A stretch of DNA of 64,000 nt from Nannocystis pusilla. Its GTDB lineage: Bacteria > Myxococcota_A > Polyangia > Nannocystales > Nannocystaceae. The notes beneath the pieces were generated by a model. It searched no databases and was not told the DNA's origin. It saw only the letters and a list, made by a program, of their open reading frames with translations. Where the stretch lies: contig NZ_JAIRAU010000056.1 of the NCBI RefSeq assembly GCF_020073745.1, forward strand, positions 186,001 to 250,000. Direction: 5' to 3'. The position numbers and the translations under genes were made by a program. Positions 50,014 through 60,426 of the stretch are shown piece by piece. Position 1 is the first letter of the stretch. Every line of letters starts with the position of its first letter.

Positions 50014-50661
50014 TCACCGCGGGCGAGGCAGATAGGTGGTGCCGACGATCCGCAAGCGAGGATCGGCCGCGAGGCTGGCGGGTGTGAGGATAGGAACCGC
50101 TGCCAGCGCCGGCCAGCAGGCGGCGAGCGAGCGCGCGCCGCGGCAGGCGGGGTGGTCTCGCCAGCGCCGCGCCATCAGCCGCTTCACGGCCGCGTCGTCG
50201 AGCATGAGCTCCCCCAGCGGTCGCCACTCGCCGAGCGCGACGTCGACGGCCGCGTAGGCGAGGGCCACCAGCTCACTACAGTAGATGGCGTCGTCGCCTG
50301 GCGTAAAGGACAGGTCGTAGGGACGCCCGAGGTGGCCGGCGGCGGCCGCGACCACGGCGGCGCGCGTGGCGGCGTCGAGCCCGGGGTGGCGCAGGGCCGT
50401 GGCCTTCGCCCCCTCGCCGCGGGCCAGCCAGGTAGCGAGCGGGGTGCGGCGCGTCGGACCGACGGCCTCGACCACGAAGGCGCCGTCACCCGTGCGCTCG
50501 ACGATCCCGACGTGCGTGAAGGGGCTGCCGGAGGCCGAGGCGACCGCGACGGCCTGCGCGCTGCGCGAGGTGTGGAGCAGGATGTCGCCGTCCAGCAACG
50601 CGGCGGGGTCGAGCTCGGGGGCCGCGAGCAGGCCGGTGAGCAGGGCGAGCCACACACACAT
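50014..50661 (-). CDS. YiiX/YebB-like NlpC/P60-type cysteine hydrolase
   Basis: A 215-residue protein with a signal-like N-terminus (cleavage near residue 14). Active-site motifs of the YiiX family are visible: SPFTHVGIV with His50 and AIYCSELV with the nucleophile Cys128. The permuted NlpC/P60 fold hydrolyses amide or thioester bonds; the substrate is probably cell-wall or lipid-linked, but this is inference. It is 152 bases upstream of the fhs gene on the same strand and diverges from the stressosome operon. Confidence 0.85.
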   Translation of the reverse strand: MCVWLALLTGLLAAPELDPAALLDGDILLHTSRSAQAVAVASASGSPFTHVGIVERTGDGAFVVEAVGPTRRTPLATWLARGEGAKATALRHPGLDAATRAAVVAAAAGHLGRPYDLSFTPGDDAIYCSELVALAYAAVDVALGEWRPLGELMLDDAAVKRLMARRWRDHPACRGARSLAACWPALAAVPILTPASLAADPRLRIVGTTYLPRPR

Positions 50662-50880
50662 GACGGTAGCAGGGCGGAAAATCCGAGGCGCGTGGTCGCG
50701 GCGAGATCGGGGGAGGTCCCGAAGCCACGCTCAAGGAAGGACGATGTGCGCGCCGGTCGCCGGTGGCGAAAGGAGGGTGCGCGAAAAAGGATCGCCCATT
50801 GGGGATGCGTCCCCCCTTACAATCCAAGCCTCGTGTCTGACGGCGACACCCAGCGCGCGGCGCGTGGCGAGGAGACGGCG

Positions 50881-52835
<1,955 letters not shown>

Positions 52836-52839
<4 letters not shown>

Positions 52840-53483
52840 CCGATCTGCGAGGCAAGCCACCAGGCGGCTCTTCGGGCCTGGACGACGCGGCGCTGCTGGC
52901 CGTGCTCGCGCGCTACGTCGGCACGGCGCGGGCCCAGGGCATCTTGCTGCGCGCCCGCACCGAGCTGCGCGGGCGGCCGGTGAACGAGACCCAGCTGATC
53001 ACCCGGCTGGTCGAGGGCATGCGGATGTTCGTCGGCGAGGCCGAGTCGCGCAGGGCGTACGCCGACCTGACGAAGGCCGCGTCGCCCAAGACGGTCGAGG
53101 CGATCGAGATCGAGGTGAAGATCGAGGCGGACATCGCCCGCGCCCGCCTGGCCGCGCGCGACATCTGCATGGCCCTCGGGACATCCCCGCTGATCCTGCA
53201 GAAGCTGGCCACCGTGGTCAGCGAGCTGGCGCGCAACCAGGTGCTCTACGCCGGCGGCGGCAAGCTGGTCATTCGGCCATGTCCCAACGGGAAGCGCTGC
53301 ATGCACGTGGTCGGCAGCGACAAGGGCGGCGGCATCAAGAACCTGCCGGAGATCATGTCCGGCAAGTACAAGAGCCGCAGCGGGCTCGGGCTCGGCATCC
53401 TCGGGACCAAGCGGCTGTCGGACAAGTTCGAGATCGAGACGGGTCCGACCGGGACGCGGATCGAGGTCGAGGTGAACTACTGA
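52836..53483 (+). CDS. rsbT: RsbT-like serine kinase with N-terminal extension
   Basis: A 215-residue protein starting at GTG 52836, overlapping the previous stop by 4 bases. The C-terminal 125 residues match RsbT: IEVKIEADIARARLAARDICMAL, ATVVSELARNQVLYAGGGK, DKGGGIKN and SGLGLGILGTKRLSDKF. It is close in sequence to the kinase domain fused to the preceding protein. An N-terminal region of about 85 residues (LDDAALLAVLARYVGTARAQGILLRARTEL...) has no known domain. In Bacillus RsbT phosphorylates RsbS and RsbR and, when released, activates the downstream phosphatase. The stop overlaps the RsbX-like start (TGATG). Confidence 0.85.
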
Positions 53484-54070
53484 TGTTCAACACGGCCTAC
53501 CGGACGAGCCCGAAGACGGGCGAGCGCGAGAACGGCGACGCCGTGCTCGTCCGTCGCGGCGCCGAGTCGATCACGCTGGCCGTGATCGACGGCCTCGGTC
53601 ACGGGCGCATGGCGGCGCTGGCCGCCCACGCGGCGATCGACTGCCTCAACCGCCTGCCGCTGGCCGTCGAGCTCGAGGAGGCGATGCGCGCGGTGCACGA
53701 GGCGCTCCGCGGCACCCGCGGCGCGGCGGCGGCGGTCTGCCAGCTGGGCGCGACCCCGACGACCGCGCCGGGCACGGTGTCGTTCATCTGCTGCGGCGTC
53801 GGCAACGTCGAGATCCGCTGCTTCGGGGCCAAGCTGCCCATCTTGCTCAGCCCCGGGGTGCTCGGCGCGCGCGTCCAGAGCTTCCGGATCTGCCGCGGAG
53901 AGCTGCCGTCGGGCTCGAGGCTGGTGATGTTCTCCGACGGCATCTCGCAGCGGTCCCCGTTCGACTCGCTGCGCCACCTCGACCCTGAACCCTTGTGCGA
54001 GACCCTGATGCGCGAGCACCGCAAGCCGGACGACGACGCCAGTGTGCTCGTCTGCGACACCGAGGCATGA
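53483..54070 (+). CDS. rsbX: RsbX-like PP2C-family phosphatase
   Basis: A 195-residue phosphatase of the SpoIIE/PP2C type: GERENGDAVLVRRG near residue 14, VIDGLGHGRMAALAA with metal ligand Asp36, GVGNVEIRCF and LVMFSDGISQR with a second Asp. Small size without sensor domain matches RsbX, which dephosphorylates RsbS and RsbR and resets the stressosome. The gene sits directly between the RsbT and RsbS genes and its start overlaps the RsbT stop. RsbU is also PP2C-like but has an N-terminal binding domain, missing here. Confidence 0.85.
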   Translation: MFNTAYRTSPKTGERENGDAVLVRRGAESITLAVIDGLGHGRMAALAAHAAIDCLNRLPLAVELEEAMRAVHEALRGTRGAAAAVCQLGATPTTAPGTVSFICCGVGNVEIRCFGAKLPILLSPGVLGARVQSFRICRGELPSGSRLVMFSDGISQRSPFDSLRHLDPEPLCETLMREHRKPDDDASVLVCDTEA

Positions 54071-54074
54071 GGCC

Positions 54075-54530
54075 ATGAAGACCTTCGAGAACCGCATCCC
54101 CGTCATTCAGCTCTGGCAGCGCATCGTCGTCCCCTTGCAGGGCGATGTGACCGATGAGACAGCCGCGTTCCTGGTCGACGACGTGCTGCGGACGATCCGC
54201 GACACCTCGGCGGCGGGCCTCGTCATCGACGTCACGGGCATGTGGACGATGGACAGCCACCTCTGCCACGTGATCGCCAACCTCGCGGCGGCGGCTCGCC
54301 TCATGGGCACGCCGACGGTCATCTGCGGCATGAGTGCGCCGATCGCCATGACGCTGCAGACGATGGGCGCCGACTTCCGCCTGGCCCAGACGGCGCTGAC
54401 CCTCGAGGACGCGCTCGAGCGCCTCGGCGTCAGCGCGGTCGTCAGCGAGCTCGAGCCCGAAGACGCGTTCGACGACGCGATGCCCGAGACGATCACCAGC
54501 ACCGCTTCGTTCGCCAAGTCCGCCGACTGA
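54075..54530 (+). CDS. rsbS: RsbS-like STAS-domain antagonist
   Basis: A 151-residue single STAS domain starting at MKTFENRIPVIQLW. GLVIDVTGMWTMDSHLCHVIANLAAAARLMGTPTVICGM matches RsbS, and Ser61 in TMDSH aligns with the phosphorylated Ser59 of Bacillus RsbS. A short acidic C-terminal tail follows. RsbS forms the stressosome core with RsbR and holds RsbT; phosphorylation releases it. It is 4 bases after the phosphatase gene. Confidence 0.9.
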   Translation: MKTFENRIPVIQLWQRIVVPLQGDVTDETAAFLVDDVLRTIRDTSAAGLVIDVTGMWTMDSHLCHVIANLAAAARLMGTPTVICGMSAPIAMTLQTMGADFRLAQTALTLEDALERLGVSAVVSELEPEDAFDDAMPETITSTASFAKSAD

Positions 54531-54556
54531 GCTCCTCCGTCCCTCCCCCCTCACCC

Positions 54557-55696
54557 ATGATCCTCCAGGACCCCGACAAGCTCGTGATCGCCGGCGTCAG
54601 GCACGAGTGGGACCTCGCCCGCGGGGAGCTGCGGATCGGCGGGATGCCCAGCGTGACGATGTTCCGCGACTCGTCGCTGGCGCGGCTGATGTCGGCGTTC
54701 CTGGCGATGGTCGGGCCGCGGCGCTTCGCGCTCGCGCTGCAGGCCGAGGGCCTGCGCAGCACCGACGGCGACTGGAGCGTGATCTCGGCGTTCTCGACGT
54801 TCGAGGAGGGCTTCGTCGAGCTGGCCAGGTACGCGGCGGTGTCGGGCTGGGGCGGCTGGGAGCTCGTCGACCTCGACCGCGACGCCAAGGTCGCGGTGTT
54901 CCGCGTGGCCAACGGGTGGGAGAGCGTGCTGCCGCGCGACGGCAGCGCGTTCAACGGCGGCCTCGTGGCCGGCAAGCTGACGGGGCTGTGCCAGCGGCTG
55001 TTCGAGACGACCTGCTGGCCGCGGCAGACCGCGTTCGTCGCCGAGGGCGACGCGTACGACGAGTTCGTGATCGAGGCCTCCGCGCGCTCGCTCGACGACG
55101 AGATGCGCGAGCTGGCGGCCGTCGACCAGGCGACCGCGGCCGACCTGCAGCACATGCTGGCGACGGTGCACGCGAGCGCCAACGCGCGCGAGGCGGCGCT
55201 GGCCGAGCGCGACCGCATGGTCGCGGAGCTGCAGGACAAGCTCGAGCTGATCGCCGAGCAGCGGCAGGCGATCCTCACGCTGTCGACGCCGATCATCGAG
55301 CTGTGGGACGAGGTCGTGGCGATCCCGATCGTCGGGGCGATCGACGCCTCGCGCACGGCGCAGATGATGGAGCGGCTGCTCGAGGCGATCCTGCAGCGCC
55401 GGGCCCGCTTCGCCATCCTCGACCTCACCGGCGTCGAGGCGATCGATACCGCCACCGCCGACAACTTTCTCCGGATCGTCCGCGCCGTGAAGCTGCTCGG
55501 CGCGCAGGGCGTGATCGCAGGGATCGGTCCGAACGTCGCCCAGACGCTGGTCGGTCTGGGCGTCGACTTGACGGCGATCCCGACTTTCTCCAACCTCCGC
55601 GAGGCCCTCCGGGCCTTTATCGCCGCGCCGCGTCGCGCCGCGTCGCGCGCCGAGTCCTCCGTGAATGCGTCTATTGTTAAGGAGCTGAGCCGATGA
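54557..55696 (+). CDS. rsbR: RsbR paralogue with V4R-like sensor domain
   Basis: A 379-residue protein. The N-terminal 170 residues (EEGFVELARYAAVSGWGGWELVDLD, GGLVAGKLTGLCQRLFETTCWPRQ) resemble a V4R/XylR_N-type small-molecule-binding domain rather than the usual globin-like or PAS module. A coiled coil follows (about 190-245), then the RsbR STAS (LSTPIIELWDEVVAIPIVGAID, DLTGVEAIDTATADN). The Thr171-equivalent of Bacillus RsbRA is Ala here (GAIDASR), while the Thr205-equivalent (IDT) is kept. It carries no frameshift. The stop overlaps the next RsbR start (ATGA). Confidence 0.82.
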   Translation: MILQDPDKLVIAGVRHEWDLARGELRIGGMPSVTMFRDSSLARLMSAFLAMVGPRRFALALQAEGLRSTDGDWSVISAFSTFEEGFVELARYAAVSGWGGWELVDLDRDAKVAVFRVANGWESVLPRDGSAFNGGLVAGKLTGLCQRLFETTCWPRQTAFVAEGDAYDEFVIEASARSLDDEMRELAAVDQATAADLQHMLATVHASANAREAALAERDRMVAELQDKLELIAEQRQAILTLSTPIIELWDEVVAIPIVGAIDASRTAQMMERLLEAILQRRARFAILDLTGVEAIDTATADNFLRIVRAVKLLGAQGVIAGIGPNVAQTLVGLGVDLTAIPTFSNLREALRAFIAAPRRAASRAESSVNASIVKELSR

Positions 55697-56526
55697 GCGC
55701 AGACCCACGATCCAACGTTGCGTCCTTCAAGGCGATGTTCGCCGGCCTCGCGGATTTCGCGGCGCTGGTCGAGCCGAACGGCGCGGTGCTCCACGTCAAC
55801 GGGTCCGGCCTGCGCCTGGTCGACCGCGCCACCGACGAGCTGTCCGGTCTCACGGTCGATCAGCTCAGCCCGCACGCGGCGCAGCTGATCGGCGAGTGGA
55901 TCCCGGCGGCGATCGCCGAGGGCCAGTGGGAGGGCGAGGGCGAGCTGCGCAAGTCCGACGGCTCGTCGGTGCCGGTGCAGCTGACGATCGCGCCGATCAG
56001 CGACGGCGGCCGCGTCGCCGCGGCGGCGATCGTCGCCCGCGACCTCAGCGAGGGGCTGCGGCTCGAGGAGGAGCTGCAGCGGCGATTCCTGCAACAAGAG
56101 GCGATCACCGCCGCGACGTCGACTCCTATCATTCAGGTGTGGGACGACATCGTCACCATGCCGGTGGTCGGCCTGGTCGACAGCGTGCGCGCCGCCGACA
56201 TGAAGAACACGCTGCTCGAGGCGGTCAGCCGCACCGGGGCGCGCTTCGCCATCGTCGACCTCACCGGCGTCGACACCGTCGACACCGCGACGGCCGACCA
56301 CCTGCTCCGCGTGATGCGGGCGGTCCGGCTGCTCGGGGCCCGCTGCGTCATCACCGGCATCCAGCCCGCCGTCGCCCAGATCATCGTCGGCCTCGGGCTC
56401 GAGCTGCAGGGCGTGGTCACGCTCCGCAGCCTGCGCGAGGGCCTGCGCTTCTGCCTGCGACGCCTCGGCTTCCGCGTCACCCGCGAGGAGCAGGTGCTCG
56501 ACCTGGCCGCGATCGCGGCTTCCTGA
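55693..56526 (+). CDS. rsbR: RsbR paralogue with PAS sensor domain
   Basis: A 277-residue protein: a PAS-like domain at about 15-125 (FAALVEPNGAVLHVNGSGLRLV and SSVPVQLTIAPISDGGRVAAAAIVARDLS), a short coiled coil, and an RsbR STAS (TPIIQVWDDIVTMPVVGLVDSV, IVDLTGVDTVDTATADH). The first phosphosite is Ser (VDS) and the second Thr (VDT). Its start overlaps the previous RsbR gene by 4 bases, and it ends the operon. A 74-base gap leads to the convergent HATPase gene. Confidence 0.85.
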   Translation: MSADPRSNVASFKAMFAGLADFAALVEPNGAVLHVNGSGLRLVDRATDELSGLTVDQLSPHAAQLIGEWIPAAIAEGQWEGEGELRKSDGSSVPVQLTIAPISDGGRVAAAAIVARDLSEGLRLEEELQRRFLQQEAITAATSTPIIQVWDDIVTMPVVGLVDSVRAADMKNTLLEAVSRTGARFAIVDLTGVDTVDTATADHLLRVMRAVRLLGARCVITGIQPAVAQIIVGLGLELQGVVTLRSLREGLRFCLRRLGFRVTREEQVLDLAAIAAS

Positions 56527-56600
56527 GCCGCCCTGCGGCGCACCCACGGGCGCGTGGCGGACCTGTCCGCCGCGCGCTCGCTCGTTTCACGCGCCGCGCG

Positions 56601-57104
56601 TCACGGCCGGGTGGGGCGCACGAGGTAGCGGGTCGCGACGATGCGCTTGCCCTTGGGCAATGTCTCCTGGACCAGGCGGTCGCTGAGCCGGAGCGCCGCT
56701 CCGAGGCCGCTGCCGAGGCCGCGCCGGCGCATCCGCTCCTCCGGCGGGATCGGGCCGGTGGCGGTGTGGCCGTCGAGCAGCGCCGTCTCGAGGTCGGCGA
56801 TCGGCGGGCTGCCGTCGATCGCCGCGACGACGATCGCCGGCCCGCTGCTGCCATTGGTCATCGCCAGCTCGATCTCTCCGCCGCCCGCGTGGCGCACCAG
56901 GTTCCACGCCAGCTCCGAGGTGACGAGCGCGACCTCCTGCGCTGCCAGCCGCGGGAATCCTTCCTGCAGCGCGAGGCGTTCGGCAGCCACGCGGGCGCCG
57001 ATCACATCGGCCTCGGTAGTCACGCGGTAACGACCCACGACCTCGATGGTATCACTGTTCGTGCGCGTTGACAGGCCCGGGCTGCTCTGGCCTGCTGGTG
57101 TCAT
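56601..57104 (-). CDS. Small HATPase, RsbT/RsbW-like
   Basis: Up to 168 residues if started at ATG 57104; a GTG at 57038 would give about 146 and matches the domain start better. Motifs: AAERLALQEGFPRLAAQEVALVTSELAWNLVRHAGGG (N-box), DGSPPIADLE and RRRGLGSGLGAALRLSD. The fold is a GHKL serine kinase of the RsbT/RsbW/anti-sigma type, with the shorter Gly-rich region seen in RsbT. It converges with the stressosome operon and diverges from the expansin gene; its first ATG overlaps the expansin start by two bases. The target is unknown. Confidence 0.75.
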   Translation of the reverse strand: MTPAGQSSPGLSTRTNSDTIEVVGRYRVTTEADVIGARVAAERLALQEGFPRLAAQEVALVTSELAWNLVRHAGGGEIELAMTNGSSGPAIVVAAIDGSPPIADLETALLDGHTATGPIPPEERMRRRGLGSGLGAALRLSDRLVQETLPKGKRIVATRYLVRPTRP

Positions 57105-57894
57105 GAGCGGAGTTCGCGGCATGTGGGTGGCGGTGTCGGTGTGTCTGGCGTGCGGCGGCGGCGGCGGTGCGAGCACCGACGCGACCGGCGAGAGCGTCGG
57201 CGCGAGCGACGGCGAAGGGCCCGGAACAGCGGACAGCGCGGCGTCCGGGGCCGATCCGAGCGAGGGGCCGGTGGGCGGCGGCGAGGTTTGCGACGGCGAG
57301 GTCCACAGCGGCGAGGCGACATACTACGCGGCCGATGGCAGCGGCAATTGCAGCTTCGATGCGAACCCCGGCGAGCCGATGGTCGCGGCGATGAACATCG
57401 TCGATTACGCGGCCTCGGCGGCGTGCGGCGCGTGCGTGGCGATCGATGGACCCGATGGATCGATCACCGTCCGGATTGTGGACAGCTGTCCGGGTTGTCC
57501 GCAGGGCGACATCGATCTCAGCGAGGGTGCATTCCCGATGATCGCGGCGATGGAGCTCGGTCGCGTGCCGATCTCCTGGCGCTACGTGTCGTGCGCGACC
57601 AGCGGTCCGATCGTCTACCACTTCAAGGAGGGCAGCAACGAGTGGTGGACGGCGGTGCAGATCCGCGGCCACAAGAATCCGATCGCAAGCCTCGAGTTCA
57701 AGGACGCGGGCGGGCAGTGGCAGGCGGTGCCGCGCCTCGACTACAACTATTTCGTCGCCGAACAAGGGATGGGTCCGGGGCCCTACGCGTTCCGCGTCAC
57801 CGACACTGCGGGCAATGTCCTCGAGGACAGCGGCGTCCCGTTCGTCGAGGCGGGCGACGCGCCGGGCGCGGGGCAGTTCCCGGCCTGCGAGTGA
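57103..57894 (+). CDS. Bacterial expansin, lipoprotein-anchored
   Basis: A 263-residue predicted lipoprotein (Cys17, VCLAC) with a Ser/Asp/Gly tether to about 55. A double-psi beta-barrel (D1) spans about 65-160: HSGEATYYAADGSGNCSFD, ITVRIVDSCPGCPQGDIDLSEGAF with the conserved Asp. The CBM63-like D2 follows: IVYHFKEGSNEWWTAVQIRGHKNPIASLEFKDAGGQWQAVPRLDYNYFV, where the Trp pair and Tyr match the sugar-binding face of Bacillus EXLX1. Expansins loosen cellulose or peptidoglycan without hydrolysis. Membrane anchoring is unusual for a bacterial expansin. Divergent from the HATPase gene. Confidence 0.9.
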   Translation: MSGVRGMWVAVSVCLACGGGGGASTDATGESVGASDGEGPGTADSAASGADPSEGPVGGGEVCDGEVHSGEATYYAADGSGNCSFDANPGEPMVAAMNIVDYAASAACGACVAIDGPDGSITVRIVDSCPGCPQGDIDLSEGAFPMIAAMELGRVPISWRYVSCATSGPIVYHFKEGSNEWWTAVQIRGHKNPIASLEFKDAGGQWQAVPRLDYNYFVAEQGMGPGPYAFRVTDTAGNVLEDSGVPFVEAGDAPGAGQFPACE

Positions 57895-57920
57895 GTCCGG
57901 CGCCTGTCCCGCGGGGCAGG

Positions 57921-59051
57921 TCAGCCGGCCGCGGTCGGGGCGGCGGCGCGCTTCTTGCCGAGCTGGCCGATGCAGTAGTAGAGGGCGTCGCGCAGCTTGG
58001 CGAACACGGCGACGCGGGTGAGGTCGACGCCGAGAGCGACGATGGTCTGGGCGATCATGGGATGGATACCGGTGAGGATGCCCTCGGCGCCGAGGAGGCG
58101 GATGGCCTGGATCATGCCGATGAGGTGGCTGGCGGTGCCGGTGTCGACGACCTCGACGCCGGTGAGGTCGAGGATGGCGAAGCGAGCGCGGGTGCGGCCG
58201 ACGGTCTGGAGGAGGTTGTCCATGATCTCGGCGGTGCGGACGCTGTCGATGAGGCCGACGATGGGGAGGGTGATGACGCCGTCCCAGACCTCGATGATGG
58301 GGGTGGAGAGCTCGCGGATGACCTCCTGCTGCTTCTCGATGAGGTCGAGCTTGGCCCGCAGCTCGGCCTCGTTGCGCTTGGTGTCGCTGACGTCGAGCGA
58401 GACGGCGACCAGCGCGATGTCGGGCGAGTCCTTGACCGGGATGTACCAGTTCAGCCAGTGGACCCCGTACAGCTCGGCGGCGATGCCGAGGCGAGGTTCG
58501 CCGGCCGCGGCGGCGCGCAGGTCGACGGTGCCCGGGTCGTCGCCGAACAGCTCCCACACGTTCTGACCGAGGAACTGCTGCCGCTGCAGGCCGGCGGTGG
58601 TGAGCGCCTTGCCGTCGTGGAAGGTGAAATCGCCGCGGTGGTCGAGCGCCCAGGCGGTGATGTCGAGGGTGTCGAGCAGCGTGGAGAGGACCTTGCGCTC
58701 GAGCCTGGCCTGGCGCTCGGCGGCGACGCGAGGCGTGACGTCGTGCCCGTAGATCGTCGCGCCGGTGGCCTGCCCGTCGCCGTCGCGGCTGACCTGCGAC
58801 CACGCCTCGAAGCCCAGCTCCCGCTCGCCGAGGGCGATGGTGTGGACCCGCGGCGCGCTGTCGGCCGCGAGCACGTCGCTCCACGTCCACCCGTCGTCGA
58901 CCGCCGGCACGAGCTCGGCCACCGGCCTGCCGATCGCCTCGGCCGCGCCGACGCCGAACACCTGCTCCGCCTGGCGATTCCAGCCAATGACGCACAGGGC
59001 CTCGTTCAGCTCGATGACGACGTGGGGGGCGTTGTTGCTGCGTTCGTCCAT
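57921..59051 (-). CDS. rsbR: RsbR paralogue with tandem PAS domains, copy A
   Basis: A 376-residue protein: PAS domains at about 8-110 (VVIELNEALCVIGWNRQAEQVFG) and 125-235 (TAWALDHRGDFTFHDGKALTTAG), a coiled-coil linker, and an RsbR STAS (STPIIEVWDGVITLPIVGLIDSV, LDLTGVEVVDTGTASH). Phosphosites are Ser and Thr. MDERSNNAPH at 59051 was taken as start because the second copy starts the same way; no clear ribosome-binding site separates the alternatives. The STAS DNA is almost identical to that of the neighbouring copy, the PAS DNA is not. Confidence 0.88.
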   Translation of the reverse strand: MDERSNNAPHVVIELNEALCVIGWNRQAEQVFGVGAAEAIGRPVAELVPAVDDGWTWSDVLAADSAPRVHTIALGERELGFEAWSQVSRDGDGQATGATIYGHDVTPRVAAERQARLERKVLSTLLDTLDITAWALDHRGDFTFHDGKALTTAGLQRQQFLGQNVWELFGDDPGTVDLRAAAAGEPRLGIAAELYGVHWLNWYIPVKDSPDIALVAVSLDVSDTKRNEAELRAKLDLIEKQQEVIRELSTPIIEVWDGVITLPIVGLIDSVRTAEIMDNLLQTVGRTRARFAILDLTGVEVVDTGTASHLIGMIQAIRLLGAEGILTGIHPMIAQTIVALGVDLTRVAVFAKLRDALYYCIGQLGKKRAAAPTAAG

Positions 59052-59122
59052 TCCTCGGTGAGAGTACTCGGTCCGGGGCAGCGTGAGCACTCATCCGCGA
59101 AAGCGGGCAGTCGCGCGCCCGA

Positions 59123-59174
59123 CATGTCCGCGCATTTGCAGGCATGGCACTCTAAACATGTTCCGAGAGACATG
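59123..59174. repeat. 14-base repeat units upstream of RsbR copy A
   Basis: catgtccgcgcatt (59123-59136), a 6-base interruption, catggcactctaaa (59143-59156), catgttccgagaga (59157-59170), then catg. The same layout (14, 6, 14, 14) occurs upstream of RsbR copy B at 60427-60478, so this upstream block was duplicated with the gene. A further single unit lies at 59211-59228. Confidence 0.75.
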
Positions 59175-59228
59175 TGGCGAGGCGCGCGCCGCGACCGTGC
59201 CCGCGCGCGATCTGTCCCGCAGACCAGG

Positions 59229-60353
59229 TCAGGTCGGGGCGACGGTGCGCTTCTTGCCGAGCTGGCCGATGCAGTAATGGAGGGCGTCGCGCAGCTTGGC
59301 GAACACGGCGACGCGGGTGAGGTCGACGCCGAGGGAGACGATGGTCTGGGCGATCACGGGGTGGATGCCGGTGAGGATGCCCTCGGCGCCGAGGAGGCGG
59401 ATGGCCTGGATCATTCCGATGAGGTGACTGGCGGTGCCGGTGTCGACGACCTCGACGCCGGTGAGGTCGAGGATGGCGAAGCGGGCGCGGGTGCGGCCGA
59501 CGGTCTGGAGGAGGTTGTCCATGATCTCGGCGGTGCGGACGCTGTCGATGAGGCCGACGATGGGGAGGGTGATGACGCCGTCCCAGACCTCGATGATGGG
59601 GGTGGAGAGCTCGCGGATGACCTCCTGCTGCTTCTCGATGAGGTCGAGCTTGGCCCGCAGCTCCACCTCGTTGCGCTTGGTGTCGCTGACGTCGAGCGAG
59701 ATGCCGACCAGGCCGACGTCCTGCGCGTCCTCGACCGGGATGTACCAGTGCATCCAGTGGACGCCGTAGGTCTCGGAGCGGATGCCGAGGCGCGCCTCGC
59801 CGGCCAGCGCCGCCCGCACGTCGTCGTGGCCGGCTTCGCCGGCGTAGACGTCGAACATGCTGGCGCCGACGAACTGATGCGGCTGCAGCCCCGCGGCCCG
59901 CATCGCCTTGCCGTCCTGGAACAGGAACACCCCGTCGCGGTCGAGGGCCCAGGCGCTGATGTCGAGGGTGTCGAGCAGGTTGGAGAGGATGGTGCGTTCG
60001 AGCCGGCCGCTCCGCGCGGCGGCCTCGCGCGCGGTGACGTCGAAGCCGTAGATGGTGGCGCCGGTGCGCCGGCCGTCGCCGTCGCGCTTGAGCTGCCACC
60101 ACGCGTCGAACATCACCTCGCGCTCGCCACGGGCGATCCGGCGCAGCCGCGGCGCGTCGCTGTCGGCCGTCAGCGCGTCGCTCCACGCCGACGGTTCGCC
60201 CACCACCGGCACGAGCTCGGCCACCGGCCTGCCGAGCGCCTCGGCCGCGCGCACGCCGAACACCTGCTCCGCGCGGCGGTTCCAGCCGGAGACGCGGAGC
60301 GCGTCGTCCAGCTCGATGACGACGTGGGGGGCGTTGTTGCTGTGTTCGTCCAT
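59229..60353 (-). CDS. rsbR: RsbR paralogue with tandem PAS domains, copy B
   Basis: A 374-residue protein of the same design as copy A: two PAS domains (VVIELDDALRVSGWNRRAEQVFG and SAWALDRDGVFLFQDGKAMRAAG), linker and STAS (STPIIEVWDGVITLPIVGLIDSV, LDLTGVEVVDTGTASH). The stretch 59485-59662 is base-for-base identical, as far as I can see, to 58186-58363 in copy A, while the PAS regions differ widely in DNA and protein. This points to recent gene conversion or constrained duplication. Start MDEHSNNAPH at 60353 by analogy with copy A. Confidence 0.88.
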   Translation of the reverse strand: MDEHSNNAPHVVIELDDALRVSGWNRRAEQVFGVRAAEALGRPVAELVPVVGEPSAWSDALTADSDAPRLRRIARGEREVMFDAWWQLKRDGDGRRTGATIYGFDVTAREAAARSGRLERTILSNLLDTLDISAWALDRDGVFLFQDGKAMRAAGLQPHQFVGASMFDVYAGEAGHDDVRAALAGEARLGIRSETYGVHWMHWYIPVEDAQDVGLVGISLDVSDTKRNEVELRAKLDLIEKQQEVIRELSTPIIEVWDGVITLPIVGLIDSVRTAEIMDNLLQTVGRTRARFAILDLTGVEVVDTGTASHLIGMIQAIRLLGAEGILTGIHPVIAQTIVSLGVDLTRVAVFAKLRDALHYCIGQLGKKRTVAPT

Positions 60354-60426
60354 GTCCGGCGGAGAGTACCGACTTCGTGGACGCGACCGCACTCATCCAC
60401 GAAGGTGGGCAGCCTGCGCGCCCCCA

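Noticed and set aside
57103..57894. RlpA-type lytic transglycosylase.
   Set aside because: The double-psi barrel is followed by a CBM63-like domain with expansin-specific motifs and no SPOR domain.
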